Positions 23,295-32,795 of a DNA stretch of 64,000 bases are shown here, one piece after another. The translations under genes and the position numbers were made by a program. The stretch spans positions 1-64,000 of the forward strand of contig NZ_WKEQ01000021.1 of NCBI RefSeq assembly GCF_021605415.1, in the 5' to 3' direction. Source of the stretch: Pseudomonas syringae. GTDB taxonomy: Bacteria > Pseudomonadota > Gammaproteobacteria > Pseudomonadales > Pseudomonadaceae. Below the pieces are notes generated by a model. It did no database searches. It was not told the DNA's origin and saw nothing but the letters and a program-made list of their open reading frames with translations. Within the stretch, counting starts at the first letter, position 1, and every line of letters begins with the position of its first letter.

Positions 23295-26200
23295 AGCGTG
23301 GTTTGAAGATAACGGCTCTGGCGCTGTTGGCGCTGGTGCTGCTGATTGTTTTAAGCCTCGCGGCAGTGCTCGGCACTCAGGCAGGCAGCCGATGGGCGCT
23401 TGGACTTGTACCGGGTTTGACCGTGGAAAATTTCCAGGGCCGGCTCGGCGGACAATGGAGCGCCGATCATTTGTTGTGGCAGCAGGGCAGCAGCCAGGTC
23501 GAGCTGAACAAGCCGGTTTTCCAATGGTCACCGCTGTGCCTGACCCGCATGACGCTGTGCATCGACCAACTCAAGGCCGATCAGGTCATCCTGCAATTTC
23601 CGCCGAGTGACGAGGTGACCGAAAGCGGCCCGATCACACTGCCGGATCTGCAATTGCCTGTGGGCATCGAACTGGGTGACGTGCAGGTTGGCAGCCTGCT
23701 GTTCAATGGCAGCGAACAACTCAAGGGTCTGCAACTGGCGGCGTACTGGACCGCCAAGGGTATGCAGATCGACAGCATTAAATTGCAGCGTGATGACTTG
23801 AGCCTGAACCTCTCCGGGCTGCTGCAACCGACCGGCAACTGGCCGTTGAACATCGAAGGTCAACTGACCCTGCCAGCACCGGGAACCGACCCGTGGACGC
23901 TGGCGCTCAAAGTCGATGGCGACCTGTTGAAAACCCTCAACCTGCACGCCGACAGCCGTGGCTACCTCAACGGCCAGTTGAGCGGCGAACTGCAACCGCT
24001 GGTGGACAACCTGCCGGCCAAAGTGCGCATCACCTCGGATGCGTTCAAGCCGAGCGCCGATCTGCCGGACACCCTGCAACTCAATCAACTGCAACTGACG
24101 GCCGAAGGCGACCTGAAAAACGGTTACCAATTGCTTGGCAACGCTTCGCTGCCTGCTGAACAAGGCCCGGTCGCGTTGTTGCTGCAAGGCAAGGTCGACG
24201 CCAACGGCGCGCAAATCGCGGGTCTCGATCTGAATGCCAACGACAAGCAAAGCCTGAAACTCACCGGTAATGTCGACTGGAGCAAAGGCCTGACCGCGCA
24301 AGCCAATGTCCATTGGCAGGATTTTCCGTGGCACCGGCTCTATCCGATCATCGACGAACCGCAGGTTGCATTGCGCACCTTCAACGGCGAAGTTTCCTAC
24401 ACCGACGGTCAATACATCGGCAACTTCGCCGCCGCACTGGACGGTCCGGCGGGGGCGTTCAGCCTGAGCAGTCCGTTCAGCGGCAACCTCAAACAGATCT
24501 TTCTGCCGCAATTCAAATTGGAGGCCGGGCAGGGCAAGGCCGAAGGTCATGTGAACGTGCAGTTTGCCGACGGCATTGCCTGGGACACCGCGTTGCAATT
24601 GTCGGCGCTCAACCCTGCGTACTGGATGGCGGAACTGCCGGGTACGCTGGCCGGGCCATTGAGCAGTAAAGGCGAACTGAAGAACGAGCGCCTCAGTCTC
24701 AACGTCGACCTCGATCTGAAAGGAAAACTGCGCGGGCAACCGGCGGTGTTGCAAGCCAAGGCCGATGGCGTCGGGGAACAATGGAACCTCAATGCCCTGC
24801 AAATCCGCCTCGGCGACAACAGCATCAGTGGCAAGGGCAGCTTGCAGCAGAAGCTCGCCGGCCAGATCGACATCAAAATGCCGCGTCTGGCTCAGCTCTG
24901 GCCGCAACTGCGCGGCCAGCTCAACGGCCGGGTCGATGTCGCTGGCACGTTGAAGGCGCCGCAAGGCAAGCTCGGCCTGCAAGGTTCGCAACTGGCGTTC
25001 CAGGACAATCGCCTGCAAAGCCTGAACCTCGACGCCACCCTCGACAGCGCGCAACGGGCAAAAATCGATCTCAAGGGCAGCAATATTCAAGCGGGCGACA
25101 CTGCGCTGGGCAGTTTGACCGTCAGTGGCCAGGGTGACATCAAGCGTCAGAAACTCAGCCTCGACCTGCTCGGGCCGAAACTGAAACTGGCGTTGGGCCT
25201 GGACGGCAATCTGGACAAGGGCAACTGGCGCGGGCGCCTGGCCAGCGGCACGATTTCTGCGGGTGGCCAGGACTGGAAACTGCAAAGTCCGGCGAAGCTT
25301 GAACGTCTCGCCGACGGCAAGATCAACTTCGGCGCCCATTGCTGGCTGTCCGGCGGCGCAAGCTTGTGTGGCGAAGATCAACGACTGATGCCGGAGCCGA
25401 AGCTGCGTTATCACCTCAAACAGTTCCCCATCGAAAGCCTCGCGCAATGGCTGCCCAAGGATTTCGCCTGGCGGGGACGGCTTAACGCCGATCTGCAACT
25501 GGATATGCCGGCCAGCGGCCCCAACGGCCAGGTCAGTATCGACGCCAGTGGCGGCACTTTGCGTATACGCGACAAAGATAAGTGGCTGGACTTCCCGTAT
25601 CAGACCCTGCGCCTGAACAGCAAACTCACGCCCAAACGCATCGACACCGACCTCAATTTTGTCGGCGGCAAACTCGGCGAGCTGATGGTGCAGACGCAGA
25701 TCAATCCGTTGCCGGCAAGCAAACCGGTCAGTGGTTCGTTCCGCCTCAGCGGTCTGGACCTGTCCGTGGCGCGGCCGTTTGTGCCGATGGTCGAAACACT
25801 CACCGGGCGCCTGAACGGCAGCGGCACGATTTCCGGTGGGCTGCTGGCGCCATTGGTTAACGGCACGGTGCAACTCAGCGACGGTGAAGTGTCCGGGCCG
25901 GAGCTGCCGATGGAGTTGCAAAACCTGCAACTGCAAGCGGTGATTGCCGGTGAAGCGGTGCAACTGAACGGCGGCTGGACAAGCGGCCCGAATGGCAAGG
26001 GCAGCCTGAGCGGCAATGTGGCCTGGGGGCAGGCGCTGGTGGTGGATCTGGCGCTAAAGGGCTCGCAGTTGCCGGTCAGCGTCGAGCCTTATGCCAAGCT
26101 TGAAATGGCGCCGGATCTGAAAATCTCCATGGCGGGTGATGAGCTGGCAGTGGCCGGTAAAGTGCTGGTGCCCAAAGGCGAAATCACCGTCCGTGAACTG

Positions 26201-26965
26201 CCGCCGTCAACGGTAAAAGTCTCCGATGACACAATCATCGTCGGTCAGCAGACCGAAGAGGGCAAACCACCGATCGCGATGAAAATGGACATCGATGTGA
26301 TTGTCGGCCAGGACAAATTGAGCTTCGCCGGGTTCGGCCTGACCGCCAACGTGCAAGGCCAGGTGCACATCGGCGACAACATGGACACCCGTGGCGAGTT
26401 GTGGCTCAACGACGGCCGCTATCGTGCTTACGGCCAGCGTTTGACGGTGCGTCGGGCGCGACTGTTGTTTGCCGGGCCGCTGGATCAGCCGTATCTCGAC
26501 ATCGAAGCGATTCGCCAGACCGACGACGTGATCGCCGGTATTCGCCTTAGCGGCAGCGCCGAGCAACCGACCACGCAGATCTTCTCCGAGCCGGCGATGA
26601 GCCAGGAGCAGGCGTTGTCCTATCTGGTGCTCGGCCGACCGCTGAGCACCAACGGCGAGGACAACAACATGCTCGCCCAAGCGGCGTTGGGCCTGGGGTT
26701 GATGGGAAGTTCCGGGGTGACCAGCGGTTTGGCCAAAGACTTGGGCATTCAAGACTTCCAGCTCGACACGGAAGGCAGCGGCGACGCCACCAGCGTGGTA
26801 GCCAGCGGTAACATTTCCGAAAAACTCAGCCTGCGCTATGGCGTTGGCGTGTTCGAACCGGCCAGCACTATTGCCTTGCGCTACAAGCTGAGCAAAAAGG
26901 TCTACGTCGAAGTGGCCAGCGGTTTGGCCAGTTCGCTGGACATCTTCTACAAGCGGGATTTCTAA
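23291..26965 (+). CDS. tamB: translocation and assembly module inner-membrane protein
   Basis: This 1224-residue AsmA-like protein has an N-terminal membrane anchor (about residues 7-27, ITALALLALVLLIVLSLAAVLG). A very long periplasmic beta-taco made of repeating amphipathic strands follows (DLQLPVGIELGDVQVGSL and hundreds of similar residues). It ends in the conserved C-terminal TamB domain (DUF490), with YLVLGRPLS, GLAKDLGIQDFQLDTEGSG and YVEVASGLASSLDIFYKRDF. The length is normal (E. coli 1259). It spans the envelope and partners TamA. A cluster of REP repeats lies downstream. Confidence 0.96.
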   Translation: MKRGLKITALALLALVLLIVLSLAAVLGTQAGSRWALGLVPGLTVENFQGRLGGQWSADHLLWQQGSSQVELNKPVFQWSPLCLTRMTLCIDQLKADQVILQFPPSDEVTESGPITLPDLQLPVGIELGDVQVGSLLFNGSEQLKGLQLAAYWTAKGMQIDSIKLQRDDLSLNLSGLLQPTGNWPLNIEGQLTLPAPGTDPWTLALKVDGDLLKTLNLHADSRGYLNGQLSGELQPLVDNLPAKVRITSDAFKPSADLPDTLQLNQLQLTAEGDLKNGYQLLGNASLPAEQGPVALLLQGKVDANGAQIAGLDLNANDKQSLKLTGNVDWSKGLTAQANVHWQDFPWHRLYPIIDEPQVALRTFNGEVSYTDGQYIGNFAAALDGPAGAFSLSSPFSGNLKQIFLPQFKLEAGQGKAEGHVNVQFADGIAWDTALQLSALNPAYWMAELPGTLAGPLSSKGELKNERLSLNVDLDLKGKLRGQPAVLQAKADGVGEQWNLNALQIRLGDNSISGKGSLQQKLAGQIDIKMPRLAQLWPQLRGQLNGRVDVAGTLKAPQGKLGLQGSQLAFQDNRLQSLNLDATLDSAQRAKIDLKGSNIQAGDTALGSLTVSGQGDIKRQKLSLDLLGPKLKLALGLDGNLDKGNWRGRLASGTISAGGQDWKLQSPAKLERLADGKINFGAHCWLSGGASLCGEDQRLMPEPKLRYHLKQFPIESLAQWLPKDFAWRGRLNADLQLDMPASGPNGQVSIDASGGTLRIRDKDKWLDFPYQTLRLNSKLTPKRIDTDLNFVGGKLGELMVQTQINPLPASKPVSGSFRLSGLDLSVARPFVPMVETLTGRLNGSGTISGGLLAPLVNGTVQLSDGEVSGPELPMELQNLQLQAVIAGEAVQLNGGWTSGPNGKGSLSGNVAWGQALVVDLALKGSQLPVSVEPYAKLEMAPDLKISMAGDELAVAGKVLVPKGEITVRELPPSTVKVSDDTIIVGQQTEEGKPPIAMKMDIDVIVGQDKLSFAGFGLTANVQGQVHIGDNMDTRGELWLNDGRYRAYGQRLTVRRARLLFAGPLDQPYLDIEAIRQTDDVIAGIRLSGSAEQPTTQIFSEPAMSQEQALSYLVLGRPLSTNGEDNNMLAQAALGLGLMGSSGVTSGLAKDLGIQDFQLDTEGSGDATSVVASGNISEKLSLRYGVGVFEPASTIALRYKLSKKVYVEVASGLASSLDIFYKRDF

Positions 26966-26979
26966 CCTCCGCCCACCGT

Positions 26980-27093
26980 GATCGTTCCCATGCTCCGCGT
27001 GGGAACGCCTCTGGGGACGCTCCGCGTTCCAGCTCTCGAATCGCAACGCAGAGCGTCCCGGGCTGCACTCCCGCGCAGAGCGTGGGAACGATC
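26980..27093. repeat. compound REP cluster, GATCGTTCCCA family
   Basis: GATCGTTCCCA (26980-26990) and TGGGAACGATC (27083-27093) form the outer arms. Internal copies of GCGTGGGAACG, ACGCTCCGCG and GCAGAGCGTCCC make nested hairpins. The cluster lies between tamB and the MarR gene and is followed by a GATCGCAGG half-element at about 27100. Confidence 0.75.
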
Positions 27094-27151
27094 AGATCAA
27101 AAGATCGCAGGCCATTTGTCAGTCAATTACCAAGCATCCTAACTATTTTGT

Positions 27152-27206
27152 TTGACATTCGCTGCCTAGGCAGTAACATCTCGTCACACATTCACTGCCT
27201 AGGCAG
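27152..27206 (+). promoter_or_regulatory. MarR promoter with twin CTGCCTAGGCAG operators
   Basis: TTGACA (27152-27157), a 16-bp spacer and TAACAT (27174-27179) form the promoter. The perfect palindrome CTGCCTAGGCAG occupies the spacer (27162-27173). An identical palindrome (27195-27206) lies exactly 33 bp on, between the start site and the ATG at 27225. The layout predicts direct autorepression by the MarR protein. Confidence 0.8.
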
Positions 27207-27224
27207 TTATTAGGTGAGTAAACG

Positions 27225-27695
27225 ATGCATTTCACTCCAGACGAATTCAAAAACTGCCACCTCGGCCTGCTTTTGGGGCGTGCCGCGTTATTGAAAGACC
27301 GGATCATCGACACCCACATGGAACCCCACGGCATCACCGCCGCGCAGTTCAAAGTGTTGATCATCATGGCCCAGTTCGGCGTCGATACCCCGGCCGAACT
27401 ATGCCGGCACCTGTCACTCGACAGCGGCTCGATGACCCGCATGCTCGACCGTCTGGAACAGAAAGGCTTCCTCGCTCGCCAACGCAGCGAAGGCGATCGC
27501 CGTCAGGTGCAACTGACCCTGACCGAACAAGGCCAGCAATTGACCGACCGCCTCCCGCAGATCGGCGCCGACGCAATGAATGAACTGGCCGGCGCGATCA
27601 CACCGGACGAGTTGAAAACCCTGGAACACATCCTCAAGAAAATTTTACTGGCAGCCGGTGACTCGATCACGTTGCTGCGGGTCGGTGACAAATGA
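27225..27695 (+). CDS. MarR-family repressor of the efflux operon
   Basis: This 156-residue winged-helix protein has the MarR layout: dimerisation helices at each end, a helix-turn-helix at about residues 55-80 (VDTPAELCRHLSLDSGSMTRMLDRLEQKGF) and a wing, LARQRSEGDRRQVQLTLTEQG. It begins an operon with an outer-membrane factor, an HlyD-type adaptor and a DHA2 pump, and overlaps the first of these by 4 nt. Members of this family are released from DNA by phenolic or lipophilic drugs. Twin palindromes in its promoter support autorepression of the whole operon. Confidence 0.92.
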   Translation: MHFTPDEFKNCHLGLLLGRAALLKDRIIDTHMEPHGITAAQFKVLIIMAQFGVDTPAELCRHLSLDSGSMTRMLDRLEQKGFLARQRSEGDRRQVQLTLTEQGQQLTDRLPQIGADAMNELAGAITPDELKTLEHILKKILLAAGDSITLLRVGDK

Positions 27696-29161
27696 GCAGT
27701 AAAACCTTGCGCAGCAGCCTGACGCTGTTGCTGTCGGCGATGATCCTCGCCGGTTGTGCCAGTTACAAAGGCCTCGACACAGAAGGCGTCAGCCTCGATG
27801 CGAAAACCCTCAAGGCCGGGCAGTCCCTCAATGGCGTCACTCTGTCGCCCGCCGCCTGGCCGAAAAGCGATTGGTGGACGAGCCTCGGCGATCCGCAACT
27901 TGACGGTTTGATCCGCGAGGCCCTGCGCGACAGCCCGGACATGCAAATCGCCGAAGCCCGCGCCCATCAGGCCAGCGCCGCCGCTTATGCCGCCGACGCT
28001 GCACGTTTCCCGACCCTCGATGCCAGCGCCGGCGTCAGCCGTTCGCGACTGGCCCGGGATCAGGATCCGCTGGGGCAGGGCGGTGCTTATTCGACCGTGC
28101 GCAACCTCAGCGCCACGTTCAATTACAACTTCGACCTGTGGGGCGGTCAGCGTGACGCCTGGGAAGCAGCCCTCGGTCAGGCCCGCGCAGCGGAAGTCGA
28201 CCAGCAGGCCGCGCAATTGACCCTCGCCGCTGATGTGGCCCGGGCCTACAGCGATCTCGGCCAGGCGCACATCGTTTACGACCTTGCCAGCGAAGACCTC
28301 AAGCGCACCCGGCAGATGCTCGATCTGAGCCAGCGTCGCCTGAGTTCCGGGATCGACAGTCAGTACCAGTTTCAGCAGACCGAAAGCCTCGAAGCCAGCT
28401 CTCAAGCCAGCCTGATCGACGCTGAAAAGCGCCTGCAAAGCGCGAAAATATCCCTCGCCGTGTTGCTTGGCAAAGGCCCGGATCGCGGCAATGAAATCGC
28501 CCGTCCGAAAGTGCTGCAATCCAGCGCGGTGGCGTTGCCGTCGGTATTGCCAGCCGAATTGCTCGGTCGTCGCCCGGATCTGGTCGCGGCACGCTGGCGT
28601 GTCGAGGCCGCGAGCAAAGACATCTCGTCGGCCAAGACCCAGTTCTATCCGAACCTGAACCTTAGCGCTGCCGCCGGTGCCGAGTCGTTGTTGGGTGACG
28701 CGATGTTTGGCTCGGCCAGTCGTTTCTTCAATATCGCGCCGACGATTTCGGTGCCGGTTTTCGATGGCGGACGCCTGCGCGCCAACCTTGATTCCCGCGA
28801 CGCCGACTACGACCTGGCGGTGGCGCAGTACAACAAAAGCCTGGTGAAAGCCTTGGGCGATGTCAGCGACACAATCAATCAGTTGCGCGATATCGGTCGG
28901 CAGATCGGTGCGCAGCAGCACGCCACCGACATTGCTCAGGACTCTTACAACACCGTCGTCCAGCGTTACGGTTCCGGCATCGGCAACTACCTGGACGTGC
29001 TCAGCATCGAGCAGCAATTGCTCCAGGCCCAGCGCCAGTTGGCCAACCTGAATGCCGAGCAGATCGACCTGTCGATCCAACTGATGCAAGCGCTGGGTGG
29101 CGGTTTCCAGGGTGAAACCCTGACCGCAACCAACGCCACTTCAGCCACGCCGCACAATTAA
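27692..29161 (+). CDS. efflux outer-membrane factor lipoprotein (NodT/OprM family)
   Basis: This 489-residue TolC-like channel carries substrates across the outer membrane for the adjacent EmrAB-type pump. It has a lipoprotein signal with the lipobox LAGC (cysteine at about residue 22) and two repeated coiled-coil halves of the OEP family (PDMQIAEARAHQASAAAYAADAARFPTL and ALGDVSDTINQLRDIGRQIGAQQ). Its ATG overlaps the marR stop. The presence of a dedicated outer-membrane partner in the operon differs from E. coli EmrAB, which borrows TolC. Confidence 0.93.
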   Translation: MSSKTLRSSLTLLLSAMILAGCASYKGLDTEGVSLDAKTLKAGQSLNGVTLSPAAWPKSDWWTSLGDPQLDGLIREALRDSPDMQIAEARAHQASAAAYAADAARFPTLDASAGVSRSRLARDQDPLGQGGAYSTVRNLSATFNYNFDLWGGQRDAWEAALGQARAAEVDQQAAQLTLAADVARAYSDLGQAHIVYDLASEDLKRTRQMLDLSQRRLSSGIDSQYQFQQTESLEASSQASLIDAEKRLQSAKISLAVLLGKGPDRGNEIARPKVLQSSAVALPSVLPAELLGRRPDLVAARWRVEAASKDISSAKTQFYPNLNLSAAAGAESLLGDAMFGSASRFFNIAPTISVPVFDGGRLRANLDSRDADYDLAVAQYNKSLVKALGDVSDTINQLRDIGRQIGAQQHATDIAQDSYNTVVQRYGSGIGNYLDVLSIEQQLLQAQRQLANLNAEQIDLSIQLMQALGGGFQGETLTATNATSATPHN

Positions 29162-29176
29162 TTCAAGGTATTTGTC

Positions 29177-30391
29177 ATGGCCACTGCCGAAAACACTCAA
29201 CCTCAAGGCAATCCTCAGGAAAACGCGCAAGACGGCGGCAATCCACGCAAGCGCAAAGTGATGCTGCTGGTGCTGGCCGTCGTGGTCGTCCTCGCCGGTG
29301 CCGGCGTCTGGGCCTATCACGAGTTCGTCGGACGCTGGAACGAGAGCACCGACGATGCCTACGTCAACGGCAACGTCGTGGAAATCACGCCGCTGGTGAC
29401 CGGCACCGTGGTCAGCATCGGCGCCGATGATGGCGACCTTGTGCATGAAGGCCAGGTGCTGATCAACTTCGACCCGAACGACGCCGAAGTCGGTCTGCAA
29501 AGTGCCCAAGCGACCCTGGCCCGCACGGTGCGTCAGGTGCGCGGCTTGTACAGCAACGTCGATGGCATGAAAGCCCAGGTCAACGCCCAGCAGGCCGAAG
29601 TGCAGAAAGCCCAGGACAACTACAACCGCCGCAAGAACCTGGCGTCCGGTGGCGCGATTTCCCTGGAAGAACTGTCCCACGCCCGCGATGACCTGACCTC
29701 GGCGCAAAACGCTCTGACCAACGCCAAGCAGCAACTGAAAACCACCAGCGCGCTGGTCGATGACACTGTGGTGTCGTCACACCCGGACGTCATGGCCGCT
29801 GCCGCGCAATTGCGTCAGGCCTACCTGACCAACGCCCGCAGCACCCTGATCGCGCCGGTCACCGGTTACGTCGCCAAGCGCTCCGTGCAACTGGGTCAGC
29901 GCGTGCAACCGGGCACCGCGCTGATGGCGGTGATTCCGCTGGATCAACTGTGGATCGACGCCAACTTCAAGGAAACCCAGCTGCGTGACATGCGCATTGG
30001 CCAGCCGGTGGACATCGAAGCCGACCTCTACGGCAGCGACGTGAAATACAGCGGCACCGTCGACAGCCTCGGCGCCGGCACCGGCAGCGCGTTTGCCTTG
30101 TTACCCGCGCAGAACGCCACCGGTAACTGGATCAAGATCGTGCAGCGTGTGCCGGTGCGGATTCACATCAACGCCGAGGAACTGGCCAGACATCCATTGC
30201 GTGTGGGCCTGTCGACCAACGTCGAGGTCAATCTTCACGACCAGAGCGGTCCGGTGCTGGCGCAACAGTCGCCACAAAAAGCCTCGTTCAGCACCAACAT
30301 CTACGACCGTCAGTTGGCCGAAGCCGACGCGATGATTGCTCAGTTGATCCACGACAACAGCGCTGCGGCCAGTAAAACCGCGCAACGCTGA
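29177..30391 (+). CDS. emrA: EmrA-type periplasmic adaptor (HlyD family)
   Basis: This 404-residue membrane-fusion protein links the inner-membrane pump to the outer-membrane channel. It has a cytoplasmic N-terminus and one transmembrane helix (about residues 31-50, VMLLVLAVVVVLAGAGVWAY). A split lipoyl domain follows (TDDAYVNGNVVEITPLVTGTV; APVTGYVAKRSVQLGQRVQPG), with a helical hairpin between its halves (MKAQVNAQQAEVQKAQDNYNRR) and a C-terminal beta-barrel. It lies 15 bp after the outer-membrane factor and 73 bp before emrB. That second gap contains a REP hairpin. Confidence 0.92.
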   Translation: MATAENTQPQGNPQENAQDGGNPRKRKVMLLVLAVVVVLAGAGVWAYHEFVGRWNESTDDAYVNGNVVEITPLVTGTVVSIGADDGDLVHEGQVLINFDPNDAEVGLQSAQATLARTVRQVRGLYSNVDGMKAQVNAQQAEVQKAQDNYNRRKNLASGGAISLEELSHARDDLTSAQNALTNAKQQLKTTSALVDDTVVSSHPDVMAAAAQLRQAYLTNARSTLIAPVTGYVAKRSVQLGQRVQPGTALMAVIPLDQLWIDANFKETQLRDMRIGQPVDIEADLYGSDVKYSGTVDSLGAGTGSAFALLPAQNATGNWIKIVQRVPVRIHINAEELARHPLRVGLSTNVEVNLHDQSGPVLAQQSPQKASFSTNIYDRQLAEADAMIAQLIHDNSAAASKTAQR

Positions 30392-30398
30392 CACCCAC

Positions 30399-30430
30399 CC
30401 TGTAGGAGCGAGCAGGCTCACTCCTACAGG
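30399..30430. repeat. compact REP hairpin between emrA and emrB
   Basis: CCTGTAGGAG (30399-30408) and CTCCTACAGG (30421-30430) are exact inverse arms. The hairpin lies inside the efflux operon, so it could lower pump expression relative to the adaptor or protect the upstream mRNA. Confidence 0.7.
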
Positions 30431-30464
30431 ACTGCGGTGTCCATTAGATTCCATAGGATTCACC

Positions 30465-31994
30465 ATGAGCAATAACGCTTCTTTCACGCCGCCCAGCCTG
30501 TTGCTCAGCACCATCGGCCTGTCGCTGGCGACCTTCATGCAAGTGCTCGACACCACCATCGCCAACGTGGCGTTGCCGACTATTTCCGGCAACCTCGGCG
30601 TGAGTTCGGAGCAGGGCACTTGGGTGATTACCTCGTTTGCCGTGAGCAACGCCATTGCGCTGCCGCTGACCGGTTGGCTCAGCCGCCGCTTCGGCGAAGT
30701 GAAGCTGTTTCTCTGGGCAACGATCCTGTTTGTAGTGGCCTCGTTCCTCTGCGGGATCTCGACGTCGATGCCAGAACTGATCGGCTTCCGCGTGCTGCAA
30801 GGTCTGGTGGCCGGGCCGCTGTATCCAATGACGCAAACCCTGTTGATTGCCGTCTATCCGCCGGCCAAACGGGGCATGGCCTTGGCGTTACTGGCGATGG
30901 TCACGGTGGTCGCGCCGATTGCCGGGCCGATTCTCGGCGGCTGGATCACCGACAGTTACAGTTGGCCGTGGATTTTCTTCATCAACGTGCCCATCGGGAT
31001 TTTCGCGGTGATGGTGGTGCGCTCGCAATTGGCCAAGCGTCCGGTGGTCACCAGCCGTCAGCCGATGGATTACGTCGGGCTGATCACCTTGATTATTGGC
31101 GTTGGTGCGTTGCAGGTGATCCTCGACAAGGGCAACGACCTGGACTGGTTTGAGTCGAACTTCATCATCATCGGCGCGGCGATCTCGGTGATCGCGCTGG
31201 CGGCGTTCATCATTTGGGAAATGACCGACAAGCATCCGGTGGTCAACCTGCGATTGTTCGCCCATCGCAACTTCCGCATCGGCACGATGGTGCTGGTGTT
31301 GGGTTACGCCGGATTCTTCGGGATCAACCTGATCCTGCCGCAATGGCTGCAAACCCAGATGGGTTACACCGCGACCTGGGCGGGGCTGGCTGTTGCACCC
31401 ATCGGCATTCTGCCGGTGCTGCTGTCGCCGTTTGTCGGCAAGTACGCGCACAAGTTCGACCTGCGTCTGCTGGCCGGTCTGGCGTTCCTCGCGATTGGCC
31501 TGAGCTGCTTCATGCGGGCCGGCTTCACCAGTGAGGTGGACTTCCAGCACATCGCGCTGGTGCAGTTGTTCATGGGCATCGGCGTGGCGCTGTTCTTCAT
31601 GCCGACGCTGAGCATCCTGATGTCGGATTTGCCACCCAGCCAGATCGCCGACGGCGCGGGTCTGGCGACTTTTCTGCGGACACTGGGCGGCAGCTTTGCG
31701 GCGTCGCTGACCACATGGATCTGGATTCGCCGGGCGGATCAACATCATGCGTACATGAGCGAGAGCATCAGCAGCTATGAACCGGCAACCCGGGAAGCGC
31801 TGAACAATCTGGGCGGCGCGAGCGATTCGGCGTATGCGCAACTGGATCATGTGCTGACGAGTCAGGCATACATGCTGTCCACCGTGGATTACTTCACGCT
31901 GTTGGGCTGGGGGTTCATGGGGTTGATTCTGATTGTGTGGCTGGCGAAACCGCCGTTTGCGGCGAAGGCGGGGCCAGCGGCGAGCGGTCATTAG
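30465..31994 (+). CDS. emrB: EmrB-type multidrug MFS transporter (DHA2, 14 TM)
   Basis: This 509-residue drug:H+ antiporter has 14 predicted helices. Family motifs are LDTTIANVALPTISGNLGVS in helix 1, the motif-A-like GWLSRRFGEVKLFL after helix 2, and the motif-C-like GPILGGWITDSYSWPWIFFIN. It should expel lipophilic or weakly acidic toxins through the adaptor and outer-membrane factor encoded upstream. The substrate is unknown. Its end converges on lpxH with a REP hairpin between them. Confidence 0.93.
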   Translation: MSNNASFTPPSLLLSTIGLSLATFMQVLDTTIANVALPTISGNLGVSSEQGTWVITSFAVSNAIALPLTGWLSRRFGEVKLFLWATILFVVASFLCGISTSMPELIGFRVLQGLVAGPLYPMTQTLLIAVYPPAKRGMALALLAMVTVVAPIAGPILGGWITDSYSWPWIFFINVPIGIFAVMVVRSQLAKRPVVTSRQPMDYVGLITLIIGVGALQVILDKGNDLDWFESNFIIIGAAISVIALAAFIIWEMTDKHPVVNLRLFAHRNFRIGTMVLVLGYAGFFGINLILPQWLQTQMGYTATWAGLAVAPIGILPVLLSPFVGKYAHKFDLRLLAGLAFLAIGLSCFMRAGFTSEVDFQHIALVQLFMGIGVALFFMPTLSILMSDLPPSQIADGAGLATFLRTLGGSFAASLTTWIWIRRADQHHAYMSESISSYEPATREALNNLGGASDSAYAQLDHVLTSQAYMLSTVDYFTLLGWGFMGLILIVWLAKPPFAAKAGPAASGH

Positions 31995-31999
31995 ACGCT

Positions 32000-32045
32000 C
32001 ATTCCCACGCTCCGCGTGGGAATGCCTCCAGCGTGGGAACGATCA
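32000..32045. repeat. REP hairpin, GTGGGAA family
   Basis: CATTCCCACGC (32000-32010) and GCGTGGGAATG (32014-32024) are exact inverse arms. A further GCGTGGGAACGATC copy follows to 32044. The element separates two convergent genes and is related to those at 18175 and 26980. Confidence 0.75.
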
Positions 32046-32795
32046 AACGCTGGGGGCGGGGAGCTGTGGCGGCGGGGCAAAATCAAACGGCGCCAAGGCA
32101 AACCCGTTTTCATCCACCTGCAACGCCCAGCCCTGACGATCCCAATCCCCCAAGACAATCCGCTTGGCCGACAGATCGCCAATCTGCAATTTGTGAATGG
32201 CCGGGCGGTGGGTGTGGCCGTGAATCAGGGTTTTCACGCCGTATGCCTGCATGATCTGCGGAATCTCTTCGGCCGTGACGTCAACGATGTCATTGGCTTT
32301 CATCCGGGTTTGCGCACGGCTTTCGCTGCGCAGTTTGCGCGCCAGTTTATGGCGGGTGCTCAAGGGCAGGTTGCGCAGGATGAACAGGGTGATCGGGTTA
32401 CGCAGATAACGGCGCAATTTCATGTACCCGATGTCTCGGGTGCAAAGGCTGTCGCCGTGCATCAGCAGCACCGGCTCGCCGTAAAACTCCACGACACTCG
32501 GATCTTTCAGCAGTGTGCAGCCGGCCTGTTTGCAAAAGGCCTGGCCAAGCAGAAAGTCGCGATTGCCGTGCATCAGGAATATGGCCGTGCCGCTGTCGCT
32601 CAGAACGCGCAGGGCCTGGCAGATGGAACGCTGGAAGGGCGTCATGGCATCGTCGCCGATCCATGCCTCGAAGAAGTCGCCGAGGATGTACAGAGCACTC
32701 GCCGAACGCGCGCGTCCAGCAAGTAAATCCAGAAACGCCCGGGTGATGTCCGGGCGCTCCTCTTCCAGATGCAAGTCTGAAATCAGCAATATCAC
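32043..32795 (-). CDS. lpxH: UDP-2,3-diacylglucosamine diphosphatase
   Basis: This 250-residue calcineurin-like phosphoesterase hydrolyses UDP-2,3-diacylglucosamine to lipid X and UMP in lipid A biosynthesis. It acts at the cytoplasmic face of the inner membrane. The dinuclear-metal motifs are all present: ISDLHL (D7, H9), LGDFFE (D40), GNRD (77-80), LMHGDS, and HGHTHRP near the C-terminus. The length is typical (240-250). Its ATG overlaps the ppiB stop by 4 nt, giving a coupled ppiB-lpxH unit. Confidence 0.95.
   Translation of the reverse strand: MILLISDLHLEEERPDITRAFLDLLAGRARSASALYILGDFFEAWIGDDAMTPFQRSICQALRVLSDSGTAIFLMHGNRDFLLGQAFCKQAGCTLLKDPSVVEFYGEPVLLMHGDSLCTRDIGYMKLRRYLRNPITLFILRNLPLSTRHKLARKLRSESRAQTRMKANDIVDVTAEEIPQIMQAYGVKTLIHGHTHRPAIHKLQIGDLSAKRIVLGDWDRQGWALQVDENGFALAPFDFAPPPQLPAPSV

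Noticed and set aside
23528..25963. Very long open frame antisense to tamB
   Set aside because: It is a codon-bias shadow of tamB in high-GC DNA: low-complexity Gln/Arg/Leu-rich translation and no family features.
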